Of a stretch of 64,000 bases of DNA, positions 7,972 through 15,627 are shown in pieces. A model generated the notes under the pieces. The model was not told where the DNA came from and made no database searches. It was given only the letters and a program-made list of their open reading frames with translations. Source of the DNA: Mycobacterium saskatchewanense (lineage in GTDB: Bacteria > Actinomycetota > Actinomycetes > Mycobacteriales > Mycobacteriaceae); assembly GCF_010729105.1 (NCBI RefSeq), contig NZ_AP022573.1:2852001-2916000 (forward strand), written 5' to 3'. Each line of letters opens with the position of its first letter. Within the stretch, counting starts at the first letter, position 1. A program made the position numbers and the translations under genes.

Positions 7972-9318
7972 CTAGCCGTTCTCGGCGGCACCCCCGAGCG
8001 CGATCCCCCGGGTTTCCGGCAGCCGATAGGTACAGGCGAGGCTGATCAGCACCAGGGTGGCCATCATCAGTCCGATGGCCCAGCCGCCGTATTGCGCGAG
8101 CAACGGGCTCGCCACGATCGGTGGAATGGCGCCACCGATGATCCCGGCGAGGTTGAGCGCCAGCCCGGAGCCGGTGTAGCGGTACCGGGTCGGGAAGAGC
8201 TCCGGTATGAAGGCCGCCATGGGCGCGTAGGCGACCGCCGCGATGGCGTAAATGCCGCCGATCACCACCGTGAACAGGACACGGTTGCCGGTGTCGATCA
8301 GCGGGATGACGACAAAAGACCACGGCACGCCCAATATCCACGCCGCGATGATCATCGGGCGGCGCCCCAGTCGGTCGCACATGGTGCCGGAGAACACCAC
8401 CGCCACCGTCCATACGACGCCGCCCAGCATGCCGGCGATCAGGATCGAGTGGTGCGAGAGCCCGATCCGGCCGTGGGCGTAACTGGTCAGGTATGTGCCG
8501 GCCATGAAGACGAAGGTGTAGACGGCCACGAAGCTGCCCGATGCCAGTAGCAGACTCACGGGCTGCGAGCGGATGACCTCCACGATGGGTGCGCGGCCCG
8601 GCGCCCCGGTCGCCAATTGGCCTTTGAAGACTGGGGTTTCGCCGATGTTCAGCCGCACGTACAGGGCGACGGCGATGAGCAGCGCGCTGAGCAGAAACGG
8701 CACACGCCATCCCCATTGGATGAATGCCGGACTGGTTTCGCCGATTGTGAAATCCACGAGGAGGAAGGTCAGGCTGGTCAGGACGAGGGCGACCCCGACG
8801 CCCAGCGGAGTGAACATGCCGTATCGGCCGCGGTGGTCGGCGGGCGCGTATTCGGCGCCCAGCAGTGCCGATCCCGCCCATTCACCACCGACGGCAAACC
8901 CCTGCAACAACCGCAAAGTGAGCACGATCAACGGCGCGGCGACGCCGATGGTGGCCGTGCCAGGAGTCAGGCCGACCGCGATGGTCGACAGCCCCATGAT
9001 GAGCAGTGTCGCGACCAGGGTCGCCTTGCGACCCAAGCGGTCGCCGAAGTGGCCGAAGACCGCCCCGCCGACGGGCCGGGACACGAACGCCGCCGCGAAC
9101 GTCCCCATCGAAGCGACCGTCGCCATGGTGTGGCCCAGATTCGGGAAGAACACCGTGGGGAACGTCAGGGCCGCCGCGGTGCCGTAAATGTAGAAGTCGT
9201 AGAACTCGACGGCCGTGCCCACCATGCAGGCAACCGCGACGCGCGTCCGGGAACCGGCCGCGGGCGGCGCGACGGCCGAAAGTGAAGCGCCAATTTCCGA
9301 AGCCCGCTCGCCGCGCAC
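7972..9318 (-). CDS. MFS metabolite:proton symporter (MHS family)
   Basis: 448 residues, about twelve hydrophobic segments. The opening GTAVEFYDFYIYGTAAAL and the loop GHFGDRLGRKATL are characteristic of the metabolite:H+ symporter family (ShiA, KgtP, ProP, MhbT), which imports organic acids and osmolytes. The later motif GTMCDRLGRRP repeats the loop in the second half. GTG start at 9318. It precedes the mutase by 84 bases on the same strand, so it plausibly imports the acid that the CoA-transferase and mutase then process, though the mutase also has a promoter of its own. Confidence 0.87.
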   Translation of the reverse strand: MRGERASEIGASLSAVAPPAAGSRTRVAVACMVGTAVEFYDFYIYGTAAALTFPTVFFPNLGHTMATVASMGTFAAAFVSRPVGGAVFGHFGDRLGRKATLVATLLIMGLSTIAVGLTPGTATIGVAAPLIVLTLRLLQGFAVGGEWAGSALLGAEYAPADHRGRYGMFTPLGVGVALVLTSLTFLLVDFTIGETSPAFIQWGWRVPFLLSALLIAVALYVRLNIGETPVFKGQLATGAPGRAPIVEVIRSQPVSLLLASGSFVAVYTFVFMAGTYLTSYAHGRIGLSHHSILIAGMLGGVVWTVAVVFSGTMCDRLGRRPMIIAAWILGVPWSFVVIPLIDTGNRVLFTVVIGGIYAIAAVAYAPMAAFIPELFPTRYRYTGSGLALNLAGIIGGAIPPIVASPLLAQYGGWAIGLMMATLVLISLACTYRLPETRGIALGGAAENG

Positions 9319-9366
9319 CGTGCTGATGCTACAAAGCGCCCACCGGCGCGTTGACCGAACGTCGAC

Positions 9367-10173
9367 CTATGCCCGGCAGAGAATCTCGCCGTGTGGGACC
9401 GACAGCCAGCCATCCGGCGCGGCGGCCCAGGCCCGCCAGGCCGCGGAGATCTCCTCCAGCTGCCCCCGGGTTGCCAGACCTGAGTCCGCGAGCTGGCGAG
9501 CCAGGTCGGAGTGGAGGATCCGGTCGGCCCACATCCCGCCCCACCAGGCGCGCGTGGCGGGCGTGGCATAGCACCAGACGCTGCCCGTCGGGGTGACGTC
9601 GTCGAACCCCGCGGCCTGGGCCCAGGACAGCAGCCGTCGGCCGGCGTCGGGTTCCCCACCGTTGGCGCGGGCGGCCCGGTCATAGAGGTCCAGCCACGTA
9701 TTCAGCGCCGGAATCTGCGGGAACCAGATGAATCCCGCGTAGTCGGCGTCGCGCGCCGCCACCAGCCCGCCCGGCCGGCAGACCCGCTTCATCTCCCGCA
9801 GCGCCCACACGGGGTCGACCACGTGCTGAAGCACCTGGTGCGCGTGGACGATGTCGAACGCATTGTCGGGGAACTCGAGGGCATGGACGTCAGCGACGGC
9901 GAACGCGACGTTGGATAGCTCACGCCGCCGCGCCTCGTCCCGTGCGATCTCGAGGACGCCGGAGGACTGGTCGACGGCCATCACTGGCCCGGGTGCGACG
10001 CGGGCAGCGAGGTCGACGGTGATGGTCCCGGGGCCGCACCCGATGTCAAGCACCGACAGCCCCGGGCTCAGGTGGGGCAGCAGGTAGGCCGCGGAGTCTT
10101 CCGCCGTGCGCCGCTGGTGGCTGCGCAACACCGACTCGTGGTGGCCGTGCGTGTATTTGGCGTCGTCGCTCAT
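9367..10173 (-). CDS. Class I SAM-dependent methyltransferase (UbiE/Methyltransf_11 type)
   Basis: 268 residues. SAM-binding motif I is clear, LDIGCGPGTITVDLA near residues 40-55, followed by the acidic end of strand 2 (VMAVDQSSGVLEIA), motif FAVADVHALEFPDNAFD and post-motif DIVHAHQVLQHVVDP. These are hallmarks of small-molecule C/O/N-methyltransferases. The acceptor is not identifiable. It lies 48 bases upstream of the MHS carrier on the same strand and could share a transcript with it. The 5' region carries two CCCATATT direct repeats (10196-10203, 10217-10224) of unknown meaning. Confidence 0.88.
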   Translation of the reverse strand: MSDDAKYTHGHHESVLRSHQRRTAEDSAAYLLPHLSPGLSVLDIGCGPGTITVDLAARVAPGPVMAVDQSSGVLEIARDEARRRELSNVAFAVADVHALEFPDNAFDIVHAHQVLQHVVDPVWALREMKRVCRPGGLVAARDADYAGFIWFPQIPALNTWLDLYDRAARANGGEPDAGRRLLSWAQAAGFDDVTPTGSVWCYATPATRAWWGGMWADRILHSDLARQLADSGLATRGQLEEISAAWRAWAAAPDGWLSVPHGEILCRA

Positions 10174-10233
10174 GCGTGCAGCCTAGCGACGGCCGCCCAT
10201 ATTCCAGAACTGCTATCCCATATTATGAGACAG

Positions 10234-10926
10234 CTAGTCGACGGGCACGTTGAGGATCGGGCGGTCGACGGCGGCACCGGGACCGTCGAAGTGCCACCAC
10301 TCCCCCGAGTACGGGTTCAGGCCGCCATACTTCATGGCGTCCCGCAGCCGGGCCCGGTTGGCCTGGGCGTCGGCGCTGACGCCCTGCGTCGCGTAAGCCG
10401 TTGCACGGGCAGAGAAATCGTCGAAGTCAGTGCCCATGTCGGCGAGGCAAAGGCCGTCCATCCGCCGTTCGGGCGGGCACTGCCCCTGGACGCCGGTGAA
10501 GGTCACATCGACCGAGAGCCCTGACTCATGACTGTGCGCGTAGTTGCCGGGCCGAGCCACCCAGGCCGGGTTGGGGACGACGTCGAACATCTTGACCTGG
10601 ACGTCATGCGGTCGGTAACAGTCCCAGAAGACCATCAGGTGACCCTGCGGCCGCAGGGCGGCGGCAGCCGCCCCGAGGCCGGGAGCCATGGATTGATGCA
10701 CGAGGCAGCGGGCGTCGGACGGGTACAACCGCGTGTGGGTGAAGTTGTTTGTGGTGGCGTAGCGCAGGTCGATCACCGCGTCGGGAACGACGGTGCGGAC
10801 GTCGACGAATCCGGCCGCGCGGGCGGCGTCGCCGACCGGCGGGACGTCCGCGTGGGCCGGCGCGGTTACCACGCCACTGAGCGCAACGGCGACCGCGGGC
10901 GGCCACATCCACCGGAGGCGAGGCAT
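10234..10926 (-). CDS. Exported VanX-like D-Ala-D-Ala dipeptidase (peptidase M15D)
   Basis: 230 residues. A signal peptide with a hydrophobic core and APAHA cleavage site covers about residues 1-26. The mature part has the M15D zinc motif SHESGLSVDVT (first His and Asp ligands) and EWWHFD with the third ligand and catalytic Glu just before it. PDAVIDLRYATTNNF and FWDCYRPHDVQ are also typical of VanX/DdpX enzymes. It would cleave D-Ala-D-Ala or related peptidoglycan dipeptides outside the membrane. It stands alone, without vanH or vanA partners, so turnover of wall material is more likely than glycopeptide resistance. Confidence 0.88.
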   Translation of the reverse strand: MPRLRWMWPPAVAVALSGVVTAPAHADVPPVGDAARAAGFVDVRTVVPDAVIDLRYATTNNFTHTRLYPSDARCLVHQSMAPGLGAAAAALRPQGHLMVFWDCYRPHDVQVKMFDVVPNPAWVARPGNYAHSHESGLSVDVTFTGVQGQCPPERRMDGLCLADMGTDFDDFSARATAYATQGVSADAQANRARLRDAMKYGGLNPYSGEWWHFDGPGAAVDRPILNVPVD

Positions 10927-10989
10927 GGATACATTGTGGCTCTATGGGGGATTGGATCACCTGCGCCACACCCGCCACGGGAAAGGTGG

Positions 10990-11640
10990 CTATGACCGGT
11001 TCTGGGAAGGGCTATCGCGTGCGATAGCAATGTTTCCGTCGACGTAGCGTTGCAGATTCGGCGCGATCGCGGCCACCACCTCGCCGTCGGGCATCGAAGC
11101 GAGCGGTTCGATCTTCCAGACGTAGCGGAGCAACGCGAAGCCGATCAGCTGGCTGGCAATCAACCCGCTGCGGCATAGCCGCTCGTCCTCGTCGTCACCG
11201 AGGGTGGATTCGCCGATCAGGCCGCGCTCCACGATCATCCGGAGCTTTTCGCGGGTCTTGGCCTCGTGCGCGGCGGTCAGCACGATTGCCCGCAGTACCG
11301 GACCGACTTCCTCGTCGTCCCACGCGTCCAGCACAGTGCGGATCAGTCGCCGGCCCAGCTCCACTTTGGGGGTCGCCCACGTCGCGACGACCGAGTCGAG
11401 CCACTTCTGCGGCGGCGCCGTGGCCGCGTCGAGCAGGCCTTCCTTGGAACCGAAGTAGTGGTAGATCAACGCCGGGTCGACATCGGCGTTGCGGGCGACG
11501 GCCCGGATCGCCGTGCCGGCCCAACCGTGTTCGGCGAATTCGGTGCGGGCCGCGGCGAGGATCCGCGCCGCCAGCACGCCGCGGTCGTCCCGTGGGCCGG
11601 GGGGGATAGGTCGCTTCGCCACCGTCCCACCATATGACAA
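10990..11640 (-). CDS. TetR-family transcriptional regulator
   Basis: 216 residues if started at the ATG at 11640; a GTG at 11622 (VAKRPIPPG) is equally credible. The N-terminal helix-turn-helix reads ILAAARTEFAEHGWAGTAIR then VDPALIYHYFGSKEGLL, the TetR core. The C-terminal domain has AHEAKTREKLRMI and the TetR_C-like region common in mycobacteria. It diverges from a CocE-type hydrolase, and the 43-bp gap is almost wholly filled by a nested palindrome that probably binds this protein, so it likely represses both itself and the hydrolase. Confidence 0.9.
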   Translation of the reverse strand: MSYGGTVAKRPIPPGPRDDRGVLAARILAAARTEFAEHGWAGTAIRAVARNADVDPALIYHYFGSKEGLLDAATAPPQKWLDSVVATWATPKVELGRRLIRTVLDAWDDEEVGPVLRAIVLTAAHEAKTREKLRMIVERGLIGESTLGDDEDERLCRSGLIASQLIGFALLRYVWKIEPLASMPDGEVVAAIAPNLQRYVDGNIAIARDSPSQNRS

Positions 11641-11682
11641 GTTTCATCTTGCGTTGAGACTAATCTCAACATACGGTGAAAC
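11641..11682. promoter_or_regulatory. Nested palindromic operator between TetR and CocE-type genes
   Basis: Symmetrical element: GTTTCA, six bases, GTTGAGA, CTAA, TCTCAAC, six bases, TGAAAC. Both the inner 7-bp and outer 6-bp arms are perfect and equally spaced, as expected for two TetR dimers. It abuts the TetR ATG (11640) and ends two bases before the hydrolase ATG (11684). Confidence 0.7.
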
Positions 11683-11683
11683 T

Positions 11684-13405
11684 ATGGCCGCCTCCGATAG
11701 CACGCTCAACGGTCCGCAGACCACGGGGCGTGAATACCGCAACCTCAGCGAACCGCGGTACACATCTCGCACGGACATCAACACCGCGATCGGAATGCGC
11801 GACGGCACAGACCTTTTGGCCGACATCCATCGGCCCGACGCCGAAGGGCGATTCCCCGCCCTGGTGGCCGCTTCGCCGTACCCGAGGCAGATGCAGGACC
11901 TCGGCGCCCCGGCTGGATTCATCGAGGCCGGCGTCACGGACTTCTGGGTCCCGCGCGGCTACGCGCACGTGATCGCGAACGTCCGCGGCACGTGCGGCTC
12001 GGGTGGCACCTTCGGGTTCTTCGACGCCCAGGAACGCCGGGACATGTACGACCTCGTCGAATGGGTTGCCGCCCAACCCTGGTGCGACGGCAACGTGGGC
12101 ATGATCGGGATCAGCTACTTCGCCATGACCCAGCTCGAGGCGGCCGTCGAGCGGCCGCCGCACCTCAAGGCAATTTTCCCGCTCGCCGTGACGAGCGACC
12201 TCTACGAGGGCGCTAACCACCACGGGCTGCTGAGCTCCTCGTTCATCACGCCGTTCCTCGCGATGATGGGCCTGACGTCCGAACGCAGCGACGGGCTGTG
12301 GCGCAGCAAGCCGATCGGCCTGGCGCGCCGGGTTCTGAACACCCCGCGGCTGCACAAGAAATTCGAGACCATGAACGGCGAGGCCGCGGTGACCATGCTG
12401 CGCCAGCTTCTGCGGCTGCCCCACGATCCGCACCCGTGGGACGAATTGTGGCAGGAGGCCGCGGTCAAGCACCCCGCACGCGACGAGTGGTGGGAGGAGC
12501 GGAATCTCCTGCCGCTGCTGAAGAACATCGACGTTCCCGTCTACCTGGGATGTGACTGGGAGAACGTACCGCTTCACCTTCCGTCGACGTTCACCACCTG
12601 GAATGGGCTGTCGCACAACGCATGTGTCCGCATCGGCATGCTGGGCAAGTTCGGCCTGACGTGGCCGTGGGAAAGCATGCATACCGAGGCGCTGGCCTGG
12701 TACGACCATTGGCTCAAGGGCGCCGACACGGGCATCGTCGAGGGCCCGCCGATCCGCTACTTCCTGCCCGGCGCCGACGAGTGGCGCACCGCCGACTCCT
12801 GGCCGCCGTCACCCGCCCCACATCGTGAGCTCGCGCTGCGCGCCGACGGCGGGCTGGACGACGACGAGGGCGAACCCGGCAGCCGCACAATGATGGTCCT
12901 CGGAGGCGGGCTCGGCCGGGTCAGGCCCAGCGCGATCGACCCGCCTTCGACGCTGAGCTGGACCGGCGCACCGCTGACCCGGGACGTCGACGTGGTGGGC
13001 GACGTAGAGCTGCGGCTGGTCGCCTCGGCGACGGCGATCGACACCGCGTGGATGGTGACGTTGCAGGACGTCGCGCCCGACGGTGAAGCCACCGACGTGA
13101 CCGCCGGGTGGCTGCGCGCCAGCATGCGCGAGGTCGACGAGGCCGCCAGCCGGCCCGGCGCGCCTGTGCTGCCCTGCCGCAATCCGCGGGCCGTGCCGGT
13201 CGGCGAGGACGTCGTCTACCGAATTCCCCTGGTGCCCAACGCCCGCCGATTCAAGGCCGAACACCGAATTCGCCTGGTGCTTTCCAGCGACGACCAGAAC
13301 CCGTCGACCCCGGCGATCATGAACTTCCGGCACGCCAGCGTGGGGACCAGCAGCCTGAATACGGTCCGATCGTCGTCACGGCTGTTGCTTCCGGTGCTCG
13401 GGTAG
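11684..13405 (+). CDS. CocE/NonD-family alpha/beta hydrolase (X-Pro dipeptidyl-peptidase S15 fold)
   Basis: 573 residues. The S15 catalytic core is visible: DGTDLLADIHRPDAEGRFPA, YAHVIANVRGTCGSGG, and the nucleophile elbow GMIGISYFAMTQ with Ser at about residue 144. The C-terminal jelly-roll part (LSWTGAPLTRDVDVVGDVEL, RLVLSSDDQNP) fits the CocE/NonD family that cleaves esters or amides. The catalytic-His segment usually seen as PW-x-H reads GKFGLTWPW, so the exact triad is uncertain. ATG 11684 is two bases from the operator, so the transcript is probably leaderless or nearly so and under direct TetR repression. Confidence 0.88.
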   Translation: MAASDSTLNGPQTTGREYRNLSEPRYTSRTDINTAIGMRDGTDLLADIHRPDAEGRFPALVAASPYPRQMQDLGAPAGFIEAGVTDFWVPRGYAHVIANVRGTCGSGGTFGFFDAQERRDMYDLVEWVAAQPWCDGNVGMIGISYFAMTQLEAAVERPPHLKAIFPLAVTSDLYEGANHHGLLSSSFITPFLAMMGLTSERSDGLWRSKPIGLARRVLNTPRLHKKFETMNGEAAVTMLRQLLRLPHDPHPWDELWQEAAVKHPARDEWWEERNLLPLLKNIDVPVYLGCDWENVPLHLPSTFTTWNGLSHNACVRIGMLGKFGLTWPWESMHTEALAWYDHWLKGADTGIVEGPPIRYFLPGADEWRTADSWPPSPAPHRELALRADGGLDDDEGEPGSRTMMVLGGGLGRVRPSAIDPPSTLSWTGAPLTRDVDVVGDVELRLVASATAIDTAWMVTLQDVAPDGEATDVTAGWLRASMREVDEAASRPGAPVLPCRNPRAVPVGEDVVYRIPLVPNARRFKAEHRIRLVLSSDDQNPSTPAIMNFRHASVGTSSLNTVRSSSRLLLPVLG

Positions 13406-13547
13406 CGCGGGGCACGACGCCCGAACACGCGCGGCCAAAATCGGCGAGCTGGGCAGCTCGTGTGCGGTCGGACCCGGTAGCGAACCGGGCGGGCATGCGC
13501 TCGGGCAGGCACTACGCCCGCGTGGTCGCCGCGCGGGCGGGCCGAGC

Positions 13548-13803
13548 TCACCGACGTCCGGCCAGCCCTTCGAGCTCGTCCCGGTCTCTGACGTAGCTGT
13601 AGAGCGTCATCGGGGCCCGTGCCGCCCGCTGCGACCAGTGATCGCATGCTCAGAACACCGAGACCGTCGCGGGCGACGATGTGGTTCGCTTTGGCCCGTA
13701 CTTCATCGACGGTGAACCGCGCCGCCCCGTGAGCACCACCCCCGCCCTTCCACCCGAACGGGCCCTTGACGCGTACGCTGTACGTATCGTAGAACAGGTA
13801 CAT
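13548..13803 (-). pseudogene. TetR-family regulator remnant, frameshifted and truncated
   Basis: The minus strand encodes FTVDEVRAKANHIVARDGLG then VLSMRSLVAAGGTGP, after which the frame is lost. Removing one C from the GGGCCCC run near 13611 restores MTLYSYVRDRDELEGLAG, which is the TetR recognition helix and following segment (the pattern GTGPMxLYxYV). The restored frame then stops at 13550-13548, and no C-terminal ligand domain is found. The protein is therefore dead. It diverges from a truncated hydrolase and keeps repeat sequences in its promoter, which suggests a once functional regulator/enzyme pair. Confidence 0.65.
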
Positions 13804-13812
13804 CGTACGTAT
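13773..13812. repeat. GTAC-N3-GTACGTAT direct repeats, likely old operator
   Basis: Two copies of GTACNNNGTACGTAT, at 13773-13787 and 13798-13812, spaced 25 bases, between the broken TetR gene and the hydrolase fragment. GTAC and TACGTA are self-complementary, so each copy could bind a dimer. Candidate operator of the defunct TetR. Confidence 0.5.
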
Positions 13813-13829
13813 TCCTGGGAGGATCTCAC

Positions 13830-14144
13830 ATGGGGGCTCGCCTCACCACGGAGAGGGTGCACTTCGCTTCTCAAGGCACTCGCTGCGCCGGCTGGCTGGC
13901 CTTTCCCGGGGGTTCCGGCCCGCACCCGGGAGTCGTCCTTGTCCACGGCCTGGGGGCCACTCATGAGATGTTGACGGCGCAGTACGACCAGCGCTTTGCC
14001 GCCTCGAGATTGGCCACGCCGGCCTTCGACTACCGACACTCCGGCGGCGATCACTTCCGGACTTACCATCGCCCACCAGCGGCCGAGTTGCTCACCGAGC
14101 AAACCGCATTCCTTCAGAACCAGTCGAATGTCCAAATCGACTGA
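13830..14144 (+). pseudogene. Alpha/beta hydrolase, N-terminal fragment only
   Basis: 104 residues: FASQGTRCAGWLAFPGG, VVLVHGLGATHEM and YDQRFAASRLATPAFDYRHS give the first strands and oxyanion HG motif of an alpha/beta hydrolase of the BAAT/YjfP kind. It ends before the GxSxG nucleophile elbow, at a stop that overlaps the next gene by 17 bases, so about two thirds of a normal ~300-residue hydrolase is gone. A ribosome site (GGGAGG) precedes ATG 13830. The fusion point suggests deletion between this gene and its neighbour. Confidence 0.65.
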
Positions 14145-14763
14145 CGCTCTGCAGGAAAACGACGCTCGATTCGCGGAGCTGGTGCGCGGCCTCAGCGCCG
14201 CGCAGTGGACCCAGCCGAGTCTGTGTACCGAATGGACCAATCACGACGTCCTGGCGCACCTCGTCGTCGGCTACGCAGCGTCGCTCGCATCGATCGCCGC
14301 CACAATGGTGCGGCGAGCCGGTTCGTTCAATGGGGCGAACACCGATCTGGCACGGACCTTGGCGGCACAGCGGGCGCCTGACGACTTGATTGACCAATTC
14401 GTCGCCCTGACAGCCGAACCCCGCGGCGTTGGTCGAATTTTCCCCCGACGTCTGCTGTTGGGCGACCATGTCGTACACGAACTCGATATCGCCTACGCGC
14501 TCGGTAGAGACTCGGAGATACCCACCGCAACTGTCGCCGCCGTCCTCGACACGCAAGTGCGCATACCGAACCCGTTCGTGCCCGCCGCCGCACGAGCCCG
14601 AGGGCTGAATCTGGTTGCCGCCGAGGCCGACTGGTCACACCACGCGAATGGCCCCACTGTCACGGGTCAAGCCGCCCATCTCGCCTCGGTGCTGGCCGGT
14701 CGACCGTGGGCGCTGCCAAAACTGCGCGGCCGGGGCGTCGAAGTGCTTGCCGCCCGTCTGTGA
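14128..14763 (+). CDS. Maleylpyruvate isomerase-family mycothiol-dependent protein (DinB-like)
   Basis: 211 residues. The N-terminal DinB/MDMPI fold shows LVRGLSAAQWTQPSLCTEWTNH followed by DVLAHLVVGY, with the first metal His in the TEWTNHDVLAH region, and the second cluster GDHVVHELDIAYAL carrying His-x3-His. That is the layout of TIGR03083-type proteins, which use mycothiol in isomerisation or transferase reactions. Substrate unknown. ATG 14128 overlaps the end of the hydrolase fragment. It looks intact and would be transcribed from the promoter that once served the hydrolase. Confidence 0.8.
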   Translation: MSKSTDALQENDARFAELVRGLSAAQWTQPSLCTEWTNHDVLAHLVVGYAASLASIAATMVRRAGSFNGANTDLARTLAAQRAPDDLIDQFVALTAEPRGVGRIFPRRLLLGDHVVHELDIAYALGRDSEIPTATVAAVLDTQVRIPNPFVPAAARARGLNLVAAEADWSHHANGPTVTGQAAHLASVLAGRPWALPKLRGRGVEVLAARL

Positions 14764-15071
14764 CCGGCCCCATTCGCCAAATGGCGCCTTTGCCGAGACG
14801 ACGAATCTGGATGCACCGAATTTCACGGAATTTTCCCAGTTCCATTCGTAGCGCCCCACACCTGTTGCTGGCGTCGACGGGCGGCGTCGCACCGATGGTT
14901 AGATCGCGGCGGTCACCGGCAGATTGAGGATTGCGCATCCCACGCGCGCCGGATGGGAATATTTGCTTCACGCCGAGCCGCGAAGAGCGCCCCGCGTCAG
15001 AAACCTCGCCGCCACGAGGTCGCTCCGGAATCGTGCAGCAGACCCGCATCTCGATCTGCCCGGCGCACTGG
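14764..15071. other. Intergenic, no gene seen
   Basis: About 300 bases between convergent genes, with no ORF that has family features on either strand. The only structure is a short CGCCA-AA-TGGCG hairpin at 14775-14786 just after the plus-strand stop. Base composition is less GC-rich than the neighbours, as elsewhere in this island. Confidence 0.5.
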
Positions 15072-15509
15072 TCAAATCTGCGCACCCAGGCGCTTTATTA
15101 GCGGCGCGGCTGCTGCCAACGTCTGCAACTCAGCATCGGAAAACTCCTTCTTCAGGATTTTCGCTAGATGGCGAGTTCTCGCGTCACGCTTGCGCTGCAG
15201 GATCTTCACTCCGGATGTGGTGAGAGACAGCATGACTCGTCGCCCATCGGCCGGATCAGGTCGACGGCTTACCAGACCCCGCGATTCTAGAGCGGCGATG
15301 GTTGCTCCCATGGCTTGCGGCGTAATTTGCTCGGCCCGCGCCAAGTCTGCCCCAGATGCCGGGCCTTCATGGTCCAAGCGCTCCAGAGCCGCACGCTCGG
15401 GCAGCGTGAGTTGACCGGGCGCCTGCAGCAGCTTGAGTCGGCGAGCGATGAGGACAATGCCGCCGAACAAGCCTGCTGCCACGTCATCGCAATTTGGACT
15501 CTCAACCAT
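15072..15509 (-). CDS. MarR-family transcriptional regulator
   Basis: 145 residues with the MarR winged helix: LTLPERAALERLDHEG, ADLARAEQITPQAMGATIAA, LESRGLVSRRPDPADGRRVM and LTTSGVKIL. The DxRR wing is present as DPADGRR. MarR proteins sense small aromatic or toxic compounds. It follows the DHA2 drug-efflux gene on the same strand after a 118-bp gap that holds a palindrome next to its start, suggesting autoregulation. A close copy of the same sequence lies upstream of the LLM gene that heads this cluster. Confidence 0.88.
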   Translation of the reverse strand: MVESPNCDDVAAGLFGGIVLIARRLKLLQAPGQLTLPERAALERLDHEGPASGADLARAEQITPQAMGATIAALESRGLVSRRPDPADGRRVMLSLTTSGVKILQRKRDARTRHLAKILKKEFSDAELQTLAAAAPLIKRLGAQI

Positions 15510-15511
15510 AT

Positions 15512-15528
15512 AGCCAGCCTAGGCTTAT
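15512..15528. promoter_or_regulatory. Candidate MarR operator (proximal)
   Basis: Palindrome AGCCTAGGCT at 15516-15525, extended imperfectly by flanking TA on each side, three bases beyond the marR start codon. The 16-base stretch CAGCCTAGGCTTATTA at 15515-15530 matches 13 of 16 bases with CAACCTAGACTGATTA at 18818-18833. Confidence 0.55.
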
Positions 15529-15627
15529 TACGAAGCGTGGCTAGTGTGGCGCCAGCTTGTTCCGCCAGCGTGTTGGGTCTGGGCGCGGAGTTCGGCGCCC
15601 TTCTCGCGCAGACGTGCCATTGCCGGA

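Noticed and set aside
10196..10224. CCCATATT direct repeats upstream of the UbiE-type methyltransferase as an operator.
   Set aside because: Only 8 bases, a 21-base period and no linked regulator; too weak to call.
14660..15085. Minus-strand frame of 141 codons in the gap between the mycothiol-dependent gene and marR.
   Set aside because: No homology pattern, overlaps a real gene end, and lacks a ribosome site.
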